Positions 42,113 through 51,239 of a stretch of 64,000 nt of DNA are shown here, piece after piece (positions within the stretch are counted from its first letter, which is position 1; the number at the start of each line of letters is the position of its first letter). Below the pieces are notes generated by a model that did no database searches, had not been told where the DNA came from, and saw only the letters and a list, made by a program, of their open reading frames with translations. The translations under genes were made by a program, and so were the position numbers. The DNA is from Bradyrhizobium sp. PSBB068 (lineage in GTDB: Bacteria; Pseudomonadota; Alphaproteobacteria; Rhizobiales; Xanthobacteraceae): positions 4,712,001-4,776,000 of the forward strand of contig CP069300.1 of the NCBI GenBank assembly GCA_016839165.1, in the 5' to 3' direction.

Positions 42113-43123
42113 ATGAGCAGTTTCGAGATCCTCCTGTCGTTGATCGCAGCGGTTCTGGCTGCATCGATCTCGGCCGTCCTGATCCGGGCGACGCGGCCGG
42201 TGCTGCTGCGCGTGGCGCTGGCCAAGCCGAATGCACGCTCGTCGCACCGCATTCCAACGCCGCAAGGCGCCGGCATCGCGGTCACGGCGGCGACGCTGCT
42301 CGCGGCGGGGATCGTCATCGTGCTGGCCGGATCGCCGGACCTGGCGATTCCCTTCACGGTGTTCGCGGCCTGCCTGTTCATCGCGGTGGTGGGCTTTGCC
42401 GACGACATCCACTCCCTGCCCGTCATCCCGCGGCTGCTGCTGCAGGCCGCCGCCGTTGCCGCCGTGTTGTTTTCGGTGCCCGGCGATCTCAGGCTCGTTC
42501 CGGCCTGCCCGCTCTGGCTCGAACGCGGCCTGCTATTGATTGCCGGCCTCTGGTTCGTGAACCTCGTCAACTTCATGGACGGGCTCGACCTGATGACGGT
42601 GGCCGAGGCGGTGCCGATCACGGTGGCGGTCGCCCTGCTCGGCAGCTACGGCCATATCGGCGCGGCTCCCGCGCTGGTCGCGGCGGCGCTGTGCGGCGCA
42701 CTGCTCGGCTTCGCGCCGTTCAACCGGCCGGTGGCAAAGATATTCCTCGGCGATGTCGGCAGCCTGCCGATCGGCCTGCTGCTCGGCTGGTGCCTGCTCG
42801 AGCTCGCGCTGCATCAGCAATTCGCCGCCGCGCTGCTGTTGCCGCTGTACTATCTGACCGACGCGACGGTCACGCTGTTTCGCCGCATGGCGCGGCGCGA
42901 GCCATTCTGGGCCGCGCACCGCTCGCACTTCTATCAGCGCGCGACCGACAACGGCTTCACGGTGTGGCGCGTCGTCGGCGAAGTCCTTGCGCTCAACGTG
43001 GTGCTGGCGCTGCTCGCTTTCGCCTCGGTCCTGCTCAATTCGCTGGTTGCTGACCTCGCCCTGCTGCTGGCCGGCGCAGTCGCCGTCGCCTGGCAGCTGC
43101 GCCGGTTCTCGCACGCATTCTGA
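42113..43123 (+). CDS. Polyprenyl-phosphate sugar-1-phosphate transferase (WecA/WbpL type)
   Basis: A 336-residue integral membrane enzyme of the MraY/WecA superfamily (GT family 4 type phosphotransferases). Motifs: SSHRIPTPQGAG, the metal-binding GFADDIHSLP, LVNFMDGLDLM, IFLGDVGSLPIGLLLGW and HRSHFYQRATD, all in expected order. It transfers a HexNAc-1-phosphate from a UDP-sugar to undecaprenyl phosphate, the first step of O-antigen repeat assembly. The last motif HRSHFYQRA is typical of WbpL/WbcO-like enzymes that use UDP-QuiNAc or UDP-FucNAc. The gene converges, with four bases between stops, on the nucleotide-sugar reductase gene. Confidence 0.93.
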   Translation: MSSFEILLSLIAAVLAASISAVLIRATRPVLLRVALAKPNARSSHRIPTPQGAGIAVTAATLLAAGIVIVLAGSPDLAIPFTVFAACLFIAVVGFADDIHSLPVIPRLLLQAAAVAAVLFSVPGDLRLVPACPLWLERGLLLIAGLWFVNLVNFMDGLDLMTVAEAVPITVAVALLGSYGHIGAAPALVAAALCGALLGFAPFNRPVAKIFLGDVGSLPIGLLLGWCLLELALHQQFAAALLLPLYYLTDATVTLFRRMARREPFWAAHRSHFYQRATDNGFTVWRVVGEVLALNVVLALLAFASVLLNSLVADLALLLAGAVAVAWQLRRFSHAF

Positions 43124-43127
43124 TCGC

Positions 43128-44069
43128 TCAGATATCGATTCGGCTGAGCGCGCGCCTCAGCCCCTCGTCCAGGCTGATCGGCTGCTGCCATCCTGTGCTC
43201 GCGATCTTGGACAGATCAAGTTCAAGCGAGGCAAACAGGCTGTCATAGGCCTCCTTGCGGCCGCCCACCGTCAGCGACATCTTCAAGAGCGGCGGCGGCA
43301 GCCAGAACAGGCGCGGCGAGGTTTCAGCCGCGCGGGCCAGCCGTTCGACGAACTCCCGCGTCGAGACTTGCTCGCGGTCGGCCACCAGGAACACATCGAA
43401 ATCGCTTCCCGGTTGCGACAGGCGATGCAGGATGAACGACGCCAGGTTTTCCGCCGACAGGAACGCGCGGCGATTCTTCACATACGCCAGCGGAAGCGGC
43501 ATGCGATTGAGCACCGCGCGCTTGAGCAAGGCGAAATTGCCTTTCGCACCGGCACCATAGATCAGCGGCGGCCTGATCACGGTCACCCTCATGCCGCTGC
43601 CTGGCGCGATCTCCTTGAGGCCGACTTCGGCGGCCGCCTTCGAGTTTCCGTACAGGCCGCGGGGCGTCAGGACATCGTCCTCGCGGAACGGGGGGCGCCC
43701 GTAATTGCTGCGCCCATGCACCAGGATCGTGCTGACAAAGACGAAATCCCGAACGCCCGCCGCAACCGCCGAGCGCGCCAGATGCAGCGTGCCTTCGATA
43801 TTGACGTTGCGGTAAAGCTCGATCGCCTGCTCGTCGGACTGCTGGTGAACGCGCGCCGCAAGATGAACAACAGCGTCGACGCCCTCGAGCGCGGCGCGCC
43901 AATCGGTGGCGGGGCTGAGCGAGCCGATCGCCACGTCGTTTGCATCCAGCGGCAAGGTGCGCACCGCACGCCGCACCAGCCAGTCGTTCTGCGCCAGCTC
44001 GGGCACCACATGGCGACCGACAAAGCCGCTCGCACCTGTCACCAGAACCGTCCGGCGGCGATCATTCAT
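43128..44069 (-). CDS. NDP-sugar 4-reductase/epimerase, SDR family (WreQ/WbpV-like)
   Basis: A 313-residue extended-SDR enzyme. The cofactor motif is VTGASGFVGRHVVPELA, VVHLAARVHQ follows, and the catalytic triad appears as Ser in FVFVSTILVHG and Tyr/Lys in GLYGNSKAAAE. The HLAARVHQ and VHGRS segments are typical of reductases of UDP-4-keto-6-deoxy-GlcNAc such as Rhizobium WreQ, which make UDP-QuiNAc; UDP-FucNAc epimerase-reductase is the main alternative. It overlaps the upstream glycosyltransferase gene by four bases and ends the minus-strand run from hldD. Confidence 0.82.
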   Translation of the reverse strand: MNDRRRTVLVTGASGFVGRHVVPELAQNDWLVRRAVRTLPLDANDVAIGSLSPATDWRAALEGVDAVVHLAARVHQQSDEQAIELYRNVNIEGTLHLARSAVAAGVRDFVFVSTILVHGRSNYGRPPFREDDVLTPRGLYGNSKAAAEVGLKEIAPGSGMRVTVIRPPLIYGAGAKGNFALLKRAVLNRMPLPLAYVKNRRAFLSAENLASFILHRLSQPGSDFDVFLVADREQVSTREFVERLARAAETSPRLFWLPPPLLKMSLTVGGRKEAYDSLFASLELDLSKIASTGWQQPISLDEGLRRALSRIDI

Positions 44070-45280
44070 GCTGTCCGCTCCACATCGCGATCGGATAACA
44101 GCTCCGCAACCAGCGCAGCATAGCTCGCCAGCGCCCGCTCGGGACTGAAGCTCCGCGCGGTCGCGACGGCGCGTTCGGCCATCCCTGTGTCCTGCGATCG
44201 CGACGCCAGCCTGACGGCATCGGCGAGTTGATCGGGCCGCCCCGGCGTGACGACCCAGCCGAGCCCGTTCTCGCTGACGGTCAGGGCCGCCTCGGCCTCG
44301 GGTTCGGAGACCAGGATGACCGGCCGGCCGGCCGCGAGCAGATTATAGAACCGGCTCGGGACCGATACACCGGCGACGTCCTTGCGATAGGGAATGAGCC
44401 AGGCGTCCGCGCTGGAGAGCAGCGCATCCAGCTCGCTGTCCGCGACGCGGTCGACCAGCGTGACGTTGGCCAACTGCGCTGCAGCCTGCATGTCCTTCAA
44501 CCGCGCGAATCCCATGCCCCACCCCGAGAGCAGGAAATGGATATCGCGCTCCTCGCGCAACAGCCGCGCGGCCTGGAAGACGATATCCGGGTCGTGGGTG
44601 AAACCCAGATTGCCGGACAGGCCAACGACGAAGCGGGCGGCAATGGCCTTGCGAAACGGATTGTCGGGGCTGACGGGACGATTGCCAGGGGCGAGCGTGG
44701 CCCAATTCGGGATGAAGCGGATCTTGGCCGGCGTCATTCCGCCATAGCGCAGCAGCAGCTTCTCGGCGTCGCGGCCGATGACGATGACCGCGTTCAGGGC
44801 ACGGAACATCAGCGCGTTGATGGCGCGCATCGCTCGCGCAACCAGCGAGGACGGCCGCAGCAGGCCGGCCATCACGAGAACGTCCGGGAACAGGTCGTGC
44901 AGGATCAGCGCCGACTTGGCCCCCTTCAACCTCGCCGCGACGGCAACCGCGTACGGAAGCGCGAAGGGAGCGGTCACCGTGAGCGCCACGTCGCCCCGCT
45001 GCAGCCGCGACAACAGCGCAAAGAACATCCGGCCGGTGAACAGCGCCTCGGCCAGTGCGCGCTTGATCAGCGCCGCCTTGCCCGGCAGCCGGTTCCTGAT
45101 TTCGACGACGGCGGGCCGCCCCGGCGCCGGCGCCCTCGCCGAGCCCGGCATCCCCGAGACCACCACCACCTCCGCCTCCTGCGCGATCCGTTCGGCGATC
45201 GCGGACATGATCGCGGCGGTCGTGCTGTGGTCCGGCGGATAGTGCTGGCTGGCGACCACGACTTTTCGGGAACTGGGCAT
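44066..45280 (-). CDS. GT4-family glycosyltransferase (WbuB-like)
   Basis: A 404-residue GT-B glycosyltransferase. The N-terminal VVVASQHYPPDHSTTAAIMS with the PPD-x-S/T loop, the mid-protein SALILHDLFPDVLVMAGLL and the C-terminal DAWLIPYRKDVAGVSVPSR and FYNLLAAGRPVI place it with WbuB-type HexNAc transferases of O-antigen clusters. Start is ATG 45280, one codon after a TTG. It follows the WbpM-like gene by 48 bases and overlaps the reductase gene by four, so the three form one unit. It likely adds the second sugar of a repeat on the polyprenyl carrier. Confidence 0.85.
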   Translation of the reverse strand: MPSSRKVVVASQHYPPDHSTTAAIMSAIAERIAQEAEVVVVSGMPGSARAPAPGRPAVVEIRNRLPGKAALIKRALAEALFTGRMFFALLSRLQRGDVALTVTAPFALPYAVAVAARLKGAKSALILHDLFPDVLVMAGLLRPSSLVARAMRAINALMFRALNAVIVIGRDAEKLLLRYGGMTPAKIRFIPNWATLAPGNRPVSPDNPFRKAIAARFVVGLSGNLGFTHDPDIVFQAARLLREERDIHFLLSGWGMGFARLKDMQAAAQLANVTLVDRVADSELDALLSSADAWLIPYRKDVAGVSVPSRFYNLLAAGRPVILVSEPEAEAALTVSENGLGWVVTPGRPDQLADAVRLASRSQDTGMAERAVATARSFSPERALASYAALVAELLSDRDVERTA

Positions 45281-45328
45281 CAATGGCTTTCGAAACGGTC
45301 CTGCGTCATCGTCCGCAGGACGGCGCGG

Positions 45329-47242
45329 TCAGGCGGCATTCGATCCGAACTCGGGCACCGCGTCCTGAAGGACGGCACGGATGGTCACGCGGTCATCCCG
45401 CTCGATCGCATCTTCCAGCGCCGCGAGCCACTTGCGCAGCGTCGACATCGGCGGCTGGTTCGGCTTGGCGGCCATGACGCCGGCGACGCCGATCTCGAGC
45501 GTCGGCTCCTGGCTTGCGAACAGGATCTCGTTCAGCCGCTCGCCCGGACGGATGCCACTGAACACGATCTCGACGTCGATACCTGGTTGCAGGCCCGACA
45601 GACGGATCATCCGCTCGGCGAGATCGACGATCTTCACCGGCTGCCCCATGTTCAGCACATAGACCGAGACGTCAGGCCGCGCCGGGGTCATTGCGTGCGT
45701 CGCGGCGGTGATCACGAGATCACAGGCCTCGCGGATCGTCATGAAATAGCGGACCATGTCCGGATGGGTCACCGTGATCGGTCCGCCGGCCTCGATCTGC
45801 GCCTTGAATTTCGGGACCACGGATCCGTTGGACGCCAGCACGTTGCCGAACCGCACCGAGATCAGCCGCATGTGCGACTTGCCCTTGGCCTCGGTCATCA
45901 GGTCGTGATCCATCGCCTGACAATACATCTCGGCGAACCGCTTGGTCAGCCCGAGCATCGACACCGGCTCGATCGCCTTGTCGGTCGAGATCATCACCAT
46001 CGCGCTCGCGCCCGCGGCGCGCGCCGCGTCTGCGACGTTGACAGACCCGAAGATGTTGGTCTTGACCCCCTCGCTCCAGTCGCGTTCGAGGATCGGCACA
46101 TGCTTGAGCGCCGCGGCGTGGAACACGATGTCGGGCTTGAACTCGCTCATCAGGCGCGTGATGCGCTCACGATCCCTGATGTCGGCGATCCGGCCCTCGA
46201 TCTCGGGACCGGCGTCGCGCGCGGACAGCGCCTCGGTAACCGCATAGAGCGCCGGCTCCGAATTCTCGACGACCAGGAGGCGCGCCGCGCCGAAGGTCGC
46301 GACCCGATCGCAGATCTCCGCACCGATCGAGCCGCCGCCGCCGGTCACGATCACGGACTTGCCCTTCACCAGCGTCTCGAGCCGGGCATAGTCGATCTTC
46401 TGGCTCGGGCGCAGCAGCAGGTCTTCGACCGCGACATTGGTCAGTCGCGGCGCATCGCCGCCCTCCAGCGACGGCAGGCGGCTGACCATCAGGCCGAGCC
46501 GCCTGGCGCGCATCAGCAGGCTCTCCGGATGCGCGTCCGGCTCGAACGCCGAGGGCGTCATGACCACGCGCTTGATCGGCCGCTGGCGGCTCTCGAAATC
46601 CCGAATCACGGCCTCGATGTCATCGACGCCGCCGACCACCGGAATGTTGCGGATCATCTGGCCGCGGTCCGCGATCGACGGCGAGAGCACGCCGACCGGC
46701 CAGAGCCGCTTGATGGCGCCGTTCTCGATGCCGCGCAGCACGACCTCCGCGTCGGCCGTGCGTCCGACCAGCAGCGCCGGCGCGGCATTGTCGGACCGGG
46801 CATGAAGTCGCGTGCGCGAATAGCGGAAATAGCGATAGCCCAGGCGCAGCGCGCTCAGCGCGAACACCTCAAGGAAGAAGAACAGGATGATCGTGACCCG
46901 GCCAAGGAACACCGGACTGAGCGAAGCCGCTTCGGTGAAAAAGTAGACATAGTCCAGCACGACCAGCGCCAGCGTCAGCACCGCGGCCACCCGCAGGATG
47001 TTCACCGCGTCCGGCAGCGAGGTGAAGCGCCATTTCGCCGTGGTCAGATTAGAAAAATAGCTGACCACGATGCTGAACAGCACGAACCAGGGCAGGATGC
47101 GCAGCAAATGCGGCAGTCGATCGGTGAGGAGGCTGCCCTCGAAACGCAGATAGAAGCTCGTCAGCAACGCAAACGTCGTCGCCAGCGCGTCATGTGCCAG
47201 GATCAGGAAGTTGCGCAGGGTGAATTGTGAAAGACGCGTCAT
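45329..47242 (-). CDS. Membrane-anchored nucleotide-sugar 4,6-dehydratase (WbpM/CapD family)
   Basis: A 637-residue protein. Residues about 10-125 have four membrane segments, residues about 150-265 a first Rossmann-like domain, and from about 290 the SDR catalytic domain: VTGGGGSIGAEICDRV, VFHAAALKHVPI and STDKAIEPVSMLGLTKRFAE. The last motif has Met in place of the usual SDR tyrosine (MxxxK), as in WbpM-type 4,6-dehydratases that convert UDP-GlcNAc to the 4-keto-6-deoxy sugar. This product would be the substrate of the reductase at 43128. Length matches large WbpM/FlaA1-like proteins. It lies 48 bases before the GT4 gene. Confidence 0.92.
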   Translation of the reverse strand: MTRLSQFTLRNFLILAHDALATTFALLTSFYLRFEGSLLTDRLPHLLRILPWFVLFSIVVSYFSNLTTAKWRFTSLPDAVNILRVAAVLTLALVVLDYVYFFTEAASLSPVFLGRVTIILFFFLEVFALSALRLGYRYFRYSRTRLHARSDNAAPALLVGRTADAEVVLRGIENGAIKRLWPVGVLSPSIADRGQMIRNIPVVGGVDDIEAVIRDFESRQRPIKRVVMTPSAFEPDAHPESLLMRARRLGLMVSRLPSLEGGDAPRLTNVAVEDLLLRPSQKIDYARLETLVKGKSVIVTGGGGSIGAEICDRVATFGAARLLVVENSEPALYAVTEALSARDAGPEIEGRIADIRDRERITRLMSEFKPDIVFHAAALKHVPILERDWSEGVKTNIFGSVNVADAARAAGASAMVMISTDKAIEPVSMLGLTKRFAEMYCQAMDHDLMTEAKGKSHMRLISVRFGNVLASNGSVVPKFKAQIEAGGPITVTHPDMVRYFMTIREACDLVITAATHAMTPARPDVSVYVLNMGQPVKIVDLAERMIRLSGLQPGIDVEIVFSGIRPGERLNEILFASQEPTLEIGVAGVMAAKPNQPPMSTLRKWLAALEDAIERDDRVTIRAVLQDAVPEFGSNAA

Positions 47243-47342
47243 CTAATGGACGGGGTGCCGGCAACTGGGAGTTCGCTACGAGACATTGGCAGGCTGATAG
47301 CGTATCTGCGGAGCCCATGCCAGCGATCATGGACAGCAGCGA

Positions 47343-48635
47343 TCATGAACGGATTGGAGGCTCGGGTTCCAAATCGGTCCCCGATCGCCCTTTCAACGCC
47401 ATGCCGCCCGCAACTCCGACGCCCAGCACATACATCCAGCCTTCATGAAAGTCGAAGATGTGTGAATTAAACAACGAACTTGAAATATTCTGTACCACGA
47501 CGAGAAGCCCGATCCAGTTGACGAGACCGTCGCCGCGGAACAGCAACAGGTGCACTAGCCACATCGCGTACAATATCGCCACACCCACAATGCCCCACTG
47601 CACGGCCACGTTCAACGTTTGATTGTGGGGGTTTCCGATCACCTCGCCGGACGCCTGGGCCACGCCGCCGGTCGCGACGCGCTCGAACAGGCCCCGCGTC
47701 GATCCGGTACCATGGCCGATGACCGGAGCCTCGGCAAAGAAGCCGAGCGACTTTCGCCAGAATTCGAGCCGCAGGCCGAGCGAGGTCGGCTCGTTGCGCT
47801 CCATGTAGAGCTTGTAGTCACGCTGGAATGACTCGGCCGTCCGTCGCAATGGCGACGATCCATACCACGCGACCACGGACAACGCGGCGGCCGCGCAAAG
47901 GATCAGGACGATGCTGCGCCAGCGCAGATGCAGCAGCGCAAAAACCGCGAACATAATCGGAACCGTCACGATCGCTGTCCGTGACACCACCACCAACGCC
48001 ATGTTGGCGAACAGGCTGAGCGCAATCACGATCAGCAGGATGGCCGGCCAGATGCGTTTGTCCCGCAACAGCATCACGATCGGATAGGCCAGCGCGACCG
48101 CGCACAGCGTAAATTCCTGGCTCTGGTCGATGTAGTTCTTGACGAATACACCCTGCTCGCCCGGCACGGGCGCCCGGAGCGCGAGGTGCGGATAGGCCAG
48201 CACGAGCCACGACATCAGCATCAAGAGCGTGCAGGACACGAGGAAAGCCACGAACACCCATATCCCGCGGGTCGAACGTTGGAAATGATAGAGCAGGACC
48301 GGAAGCACCAGGAGCTTTGCGGTCGGCCCGACCGCGTATAGTCGCGCGCCCCAGGCGGCGTCCGACCACAGCGTGCCGACGAGCGCGAGGCAGAACAGCG
48401 CGATCGGCGCCACGCAGATCGGCCGCTTCAGCAGCGTCCAGAACGCCCGGAGCTCGACGGTCGGCGCAATCGCGATCAGCAGCACCACGCCGAAGATACC
48501 GACCAGCGAGGTCGACCACGGCAGCGACAGTGCGATCAGGACCGCGACGACATCGGTCGTGGTGTGCCAGCGCGCCGGATCGCGCCAGGCCGGACACGCC
48601 GCGGTCGGTGCCGAGGATGCCATGCTCGCGCTCAC
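47343..48635 (-). CDS. O-antigen ligase / polymerase family membrane protein (WaaL/Wzy_C)
   Basis: A 430-residue polytopic protein with about eleven membrane segments and a large periplasmic loop ([20 protein letters not shown] to about [19 protein letters not shown]). The loop arginines, [20 protein letters not shown] and the final NPHNQ histidine fit the Wzy_C domain shared by O-antigen ligases and some polymerases. It joins polymerised O-antigen to lipid A-core or polymerises repeats at the periplasmic face. GTG 48635 overlaps the hldE stop by four bases; ATG 48623 is an alternative start. The exact role (WaaL or Wzy) is undecided. Confidence 0.87.
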   Translation of the reverse strand: MSASMASSAPTAACPAWRDPARWHTTTDVVAVLIALSLPWSTSLVGIFGVVLLIAIAPTVELRAFWTLLKRPICVAPIALFCLALVGTLWSDAAWGARLYAVGPTAKLLVLPVLLYHFQRSTRGIWVFVAFLVSCTLLMLMSWLVLAYPHLALRAPVPGEQGVFVKNYIDQSQEFTLCAVALAYPIVMLLRDKRIWPAILLIVIALSLFANMALVVVSRTAIVTVPIMFAVFALLHLRWRSIVLILCAAAALSVVAWYGSSPLRRTAESFQRDYKLYMERNEPTSLGLRLEFWRKSLGFFAEAPVIGHGTGSTRGLFERVATGGVAQASGEVIGNPHNQTLNVAVQWGIVGVAILYAMWLVHLLLFRGDGLVNWIGLLVVVQNISSSLFNSHIFDFHEGWMYVLGVGVAGGMALKGRSGTDLEPEPPIRS

Positions 48636-50104
48636 GCCTTGCCCTCGCGGGCCCGGGCAACCAGCGACGTCGTGCTGTGACCCTGCAGGATCTCGACCAG
48701 CACCACCTCGCCGCCGGCGGCCTCGACGATCTCGTGACCGACCACCTGCTCGCGGGTGTAGTCGCCGCCCTTGACCAGCACGCTCGGCCGCACCTTGGTG
48801 ATCAGGTTGATCGGCGTGTCCTCCTCGAAGATCGCGACGAGGTCGACGGCTTCCAGCGCCGCCAGCACCTCGGCCCGGGCGCGCTCGTTCTGCACCGGAC
48901 GGCCCTCCCCCTTCAGCCGCTTCACCGAGGCATCGCTGTTCAAGCCGACGATCAAGCGGTCACAGGCGCCGCGCGCGGCGGTCAGCACCTTGACGTGGCC
49001 GGGATGCAGGATGTCGAAGCAGCCATTGGTGAAGCCGATGCGCAGATCCTGCCGGCGCCATTCCTCGAGATAGGCATCGATATCGCCGCCGGCCGGGACG
49101 ATCTTCTCCTCGGCTGCCAGCGACGCATGCGGCAGAATCCTTCGCCGCAATTCGGCCGACCTGACGATCGCGGTGCCGGTCTTGCCGACCGCAACCGCCG
49201 CCGCGGCGCTTGCGATCCGCAGCGCGCCTTCCCAGTCGGCACCGCCGGCGAGCGCCAGCGCCAGAGCCGCCGCAACGGTATCGCCGGCCCCGGAGACATC
49301 GCGCACCTTGACCGGCAGCGCGGGCACGTGGATCGATCCGCCCTCGCGCGTCACCAGCGTCATGCCGCGCTCGCCTTGGGTCACCAGCATCGCCTCGCAG
49401 TCGGCGAGATAGATCGCATCGGGCGCCGCCTGCGCGATGCTGTCCTGGCTATCGGCGCGGCTGCGGGTTGCCTCGGCGAATTCCTTGCGGTTCGGCGTCA
49501 ATACGGTCGCGCCGCGATAGATCGCAAGATTGGCGCTCTTGGGATCGACGATCACCCGCTTGTGCGCCTGCCGCGCGGCGTCGATCACGTTGCGGATCAC
49601 GCGCGCGGTGAGCACGCCCTTGGCATAGTCGGACAGCAGCACGATGTCGGCGCGCGCCAGCTGCGGCAGGATCGTATCGATCAGCTGCTGCTCGATGGCG
49701 GGCGCGGCCGGCGCGGCGAGCTCCCAATCGGAGCGCAGCATATGGGTCGAGAACTGCTCGGAGACGAAGCGCACCTTGCGCGTGGTCGGTCGCGCGGCGT
49801 CGCGCACCAGCACGGTCTCGATGCTGGCCTCTTTCGCCAGCGCCTCCGAGAGCACCGTGCCGGCGGCATCCTCGCCGATCAGGCCGACGAAAATGCAGCG
49901 CCCGCCGAGCGAGGCGATGTTGCGCGCGACGTTGCCGGCGCCGCCGATATTGGTCTCGCTGCGCCTGACCGCGATCACCGGCGCCGGCGCCTCCGGCGAG
50001 ATCCGCGACACCTCGCCATAGACGAACTCGTCGAGCATGAGGTCACCGACGCAGAGCACGGTCTGGCCGGACATTGCACGCGAGATCGCTTCAAAATCGA
50101 ACAT
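48632..50104 (-). CDS. hldE: Bifunctional heptose-7-phosphate kinase / heptose-1-phosphate adenylyltransferase
   Basis: A 490-residue two-domain enzyme. Residues about 1-320 are a PfkB-type kinase ([34 protein letters not shown]); residues about 350-490 are a cytidylyltransferase-like domain ([20 protein letters not shown] and [16 protein letters not shown]). Together they make ADP-D-glycero-D-manno-heptose from D-glycero-D-manno-heptose-7-phosphate, the phosphatase step being supplied by GmhB. It lies 18 bases after hldD and overlaps the ligase gene, so heptose synthesis and O-antigen genes share a transcript. This predicts a heptose-containing LPS core. Confidence 0.96.
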   Translation of the reverse strand: MFDFEAISRAMSGQTVLCVGDLMLDEFVYGEVSRISPEAPAPVIAVRRSETNIGGAGNVARNIASLGGRCIFVGLIGEDAAGTVLSEALAKEASIETVLVRDAARPTTRKVRFVSEQFSTHMLRSDWELAAPAAPAIEQQLIDTILPQLARADIVLLSDYAKGVLTARVIRNVIDAARQAHKRVIVDPKSANLAIYRGATVLTPNRKEFAEATRSRADSQDSIAQAAPDAIYLADCEAMLVTQGERGMTLVTREGGSIHVPALPVKVRDVSGAGDTVAAALALALAGGADWEGALRIASAAAAVAVGKTGTAIVRSAELRRRILPHASLAAEEKIVPAGGDIDAYLEEWRRQDLRIGFTNGCFDILHPGHVKVLTAARGACDRLIVGLNSDASVKRLKGEGRPVQNERARAEVLAALEAVDLVAIFEEDTPINLITKVRPSVLVKGGDYTREQVVGHEIVEAAGGEVVLVEILQGHSTTSLVARAREGKA

Positions 50105-50122
50105 CAGTCACCGTCATCCGCT

Positions 50123-51103
50123 CTAGCGATAGCGATCCGCGCGATCGAGGAAGCCGTTCACATAGGCCCCGACCGCGTCTTCCAGGCGGGTGAAGCCGCC
50201 ATTGTATCCGGCGCGTGCGAGACGATCGACGACGCTTTCGGTGAAGTATTGGTAACTGCCGCGAATCTGCTCGGGCATGTCGACATATTCGATGTTCGGC
50301 TCGCGACCGAGCGCGCCGTAGGCCGAGACGATCAGGTCCCTGAAGCTGCGCGCCTTGCCGGTGCCGACATTGAACAGCCCGGAGACCTGCGGCGTCGCGA
50401 TCAACCAGATGATCACCCGCACGACATCGTCGACATAGATGAAGTCGCGGCGCTGGTCGCCGTCGGCGATGCCCTCGCGATGCGACTTGAACAGCTGCAC
50501 GACGCGGCCCGCTTTGATGTCGTCGAAGCGGCGCGCCAGCACACTCATCATCGGGCCCTTGTGATATTCATTCGGGCCGAACACGTTGAAGAATTTGAGC
50601 CCGGCCCATTGCGGCGGCAGCGGCTTGCCCTTCGCCGCGCGCTCCGCGACCGCAAGGTCAAACAGCTGCTTGCTCCAGCCGTACAGGTTCATCGGCCGCA
50701 GCCGCTTCAGCGCCTCGACCGATGCGTCGTCGTCAAACCCCTGCTCGCCGTCGCCGTAGGTCGCGGCGGACGAGGCATAGATGAACGGGGTTGCATTCGC
50801 GGTGCACCAGTCGAGCAACCGCATCGAGAGACGGAAATTAGTCTCGATCACCAGATCGCCGTCGGTCGCGGTGGTCTCCGAAATGGCGCCAAGGTGGATG
50901 ACGGCGGTCAGCCGCCGCCCCTTCAGCCAGTCGCCGATCTCGGCCGGGGGAACGACATCGGCCAGCTGACGCTTGGCCAAGTTCCGCCACTTGCCGTCCT
51001 GTCCAAGGATATCGCAGACCGCAACATCGCTGCGGCCTGCGTCATTCAACGCGGCCACGACGTTCGATCCGATAAAACCGGCGCCCCCGGTTACCAGAAA
51101 CAT
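50123..51103 (-). CDS. hldD: ADP-L-glycero-D-manno-heptose 6-epimerase
   Basis: A 326-residue SDR enzyme. The cofactor motif is FLVTGGAGFIGSNVVAALND; the catalytic region has FIYASSAATYGDGEQGFDDD and the Tyr-x3-Lys as NLYGWSKQLFD, and QWAGLKFFNVFGPNEYHKGP is the HldD signature. It converts ADP-D-glycero- to ADP-L-glycero-D-manno-heptose. ATG 51103 is chosen because the Rossmann strand starts at once; an upstream start at 51166 would add 21 extra residues. It heads the six-gene minus-strand run and is divergent from waaF (136 bases), so one intergenic region may control core synthesis both ways. Confidence 0.96.
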   Translation of the reverse strand: MFLVTGGAGFIGSNVVAALNDAGRSDVAVCDILGQDGKWRNLAKRQLADVVPPAEIGDWLKGRRLTAVIHLGAISETTATDGDLVIETNFRLSMRLLDWCTANATPFIYASSAATYGDGEQGFDDDASVEALKRLRPMNLYGWSKQLFDLAVAERAAKGKPLPPQWAGLKFFNVFGPNEYHKGPMMSVLARRFDDIKAGRVVQLFKSHREGIADGDQRRDFIYVDDVVRVIIWLIATPQVSGLFNVGTGKARSFRDLIVSAYGALGREPNIEYVDMPEQIRGSYQYFTESVVDRLARAGYNGGFTRLEDAVGAYVNGFLDRADRYR

Positions 51104-51239
51104 GATGAAATCCCGCCAGATTCCTTTGCAGCCGCCAGCTTTGCCCCACTCCCGCGCCACAGGCAACGACGGCTTTACCTCTTATCGCGAACCGGTTACC
51201 GACTTGCCCGCGCTCGGTCCGGCCTTGGCCCTTTTAGAA

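Noticed and set aside
44228-47230. A 1000-codon plus-strand open frame opposite the WbpM-like and GT4 genes
   Set aside because: Composition is Arg/His/Asp-rich shadow sequence and no domain is visible. The minus-strand genes carry full catalytic motifs and overlapping operon structure.
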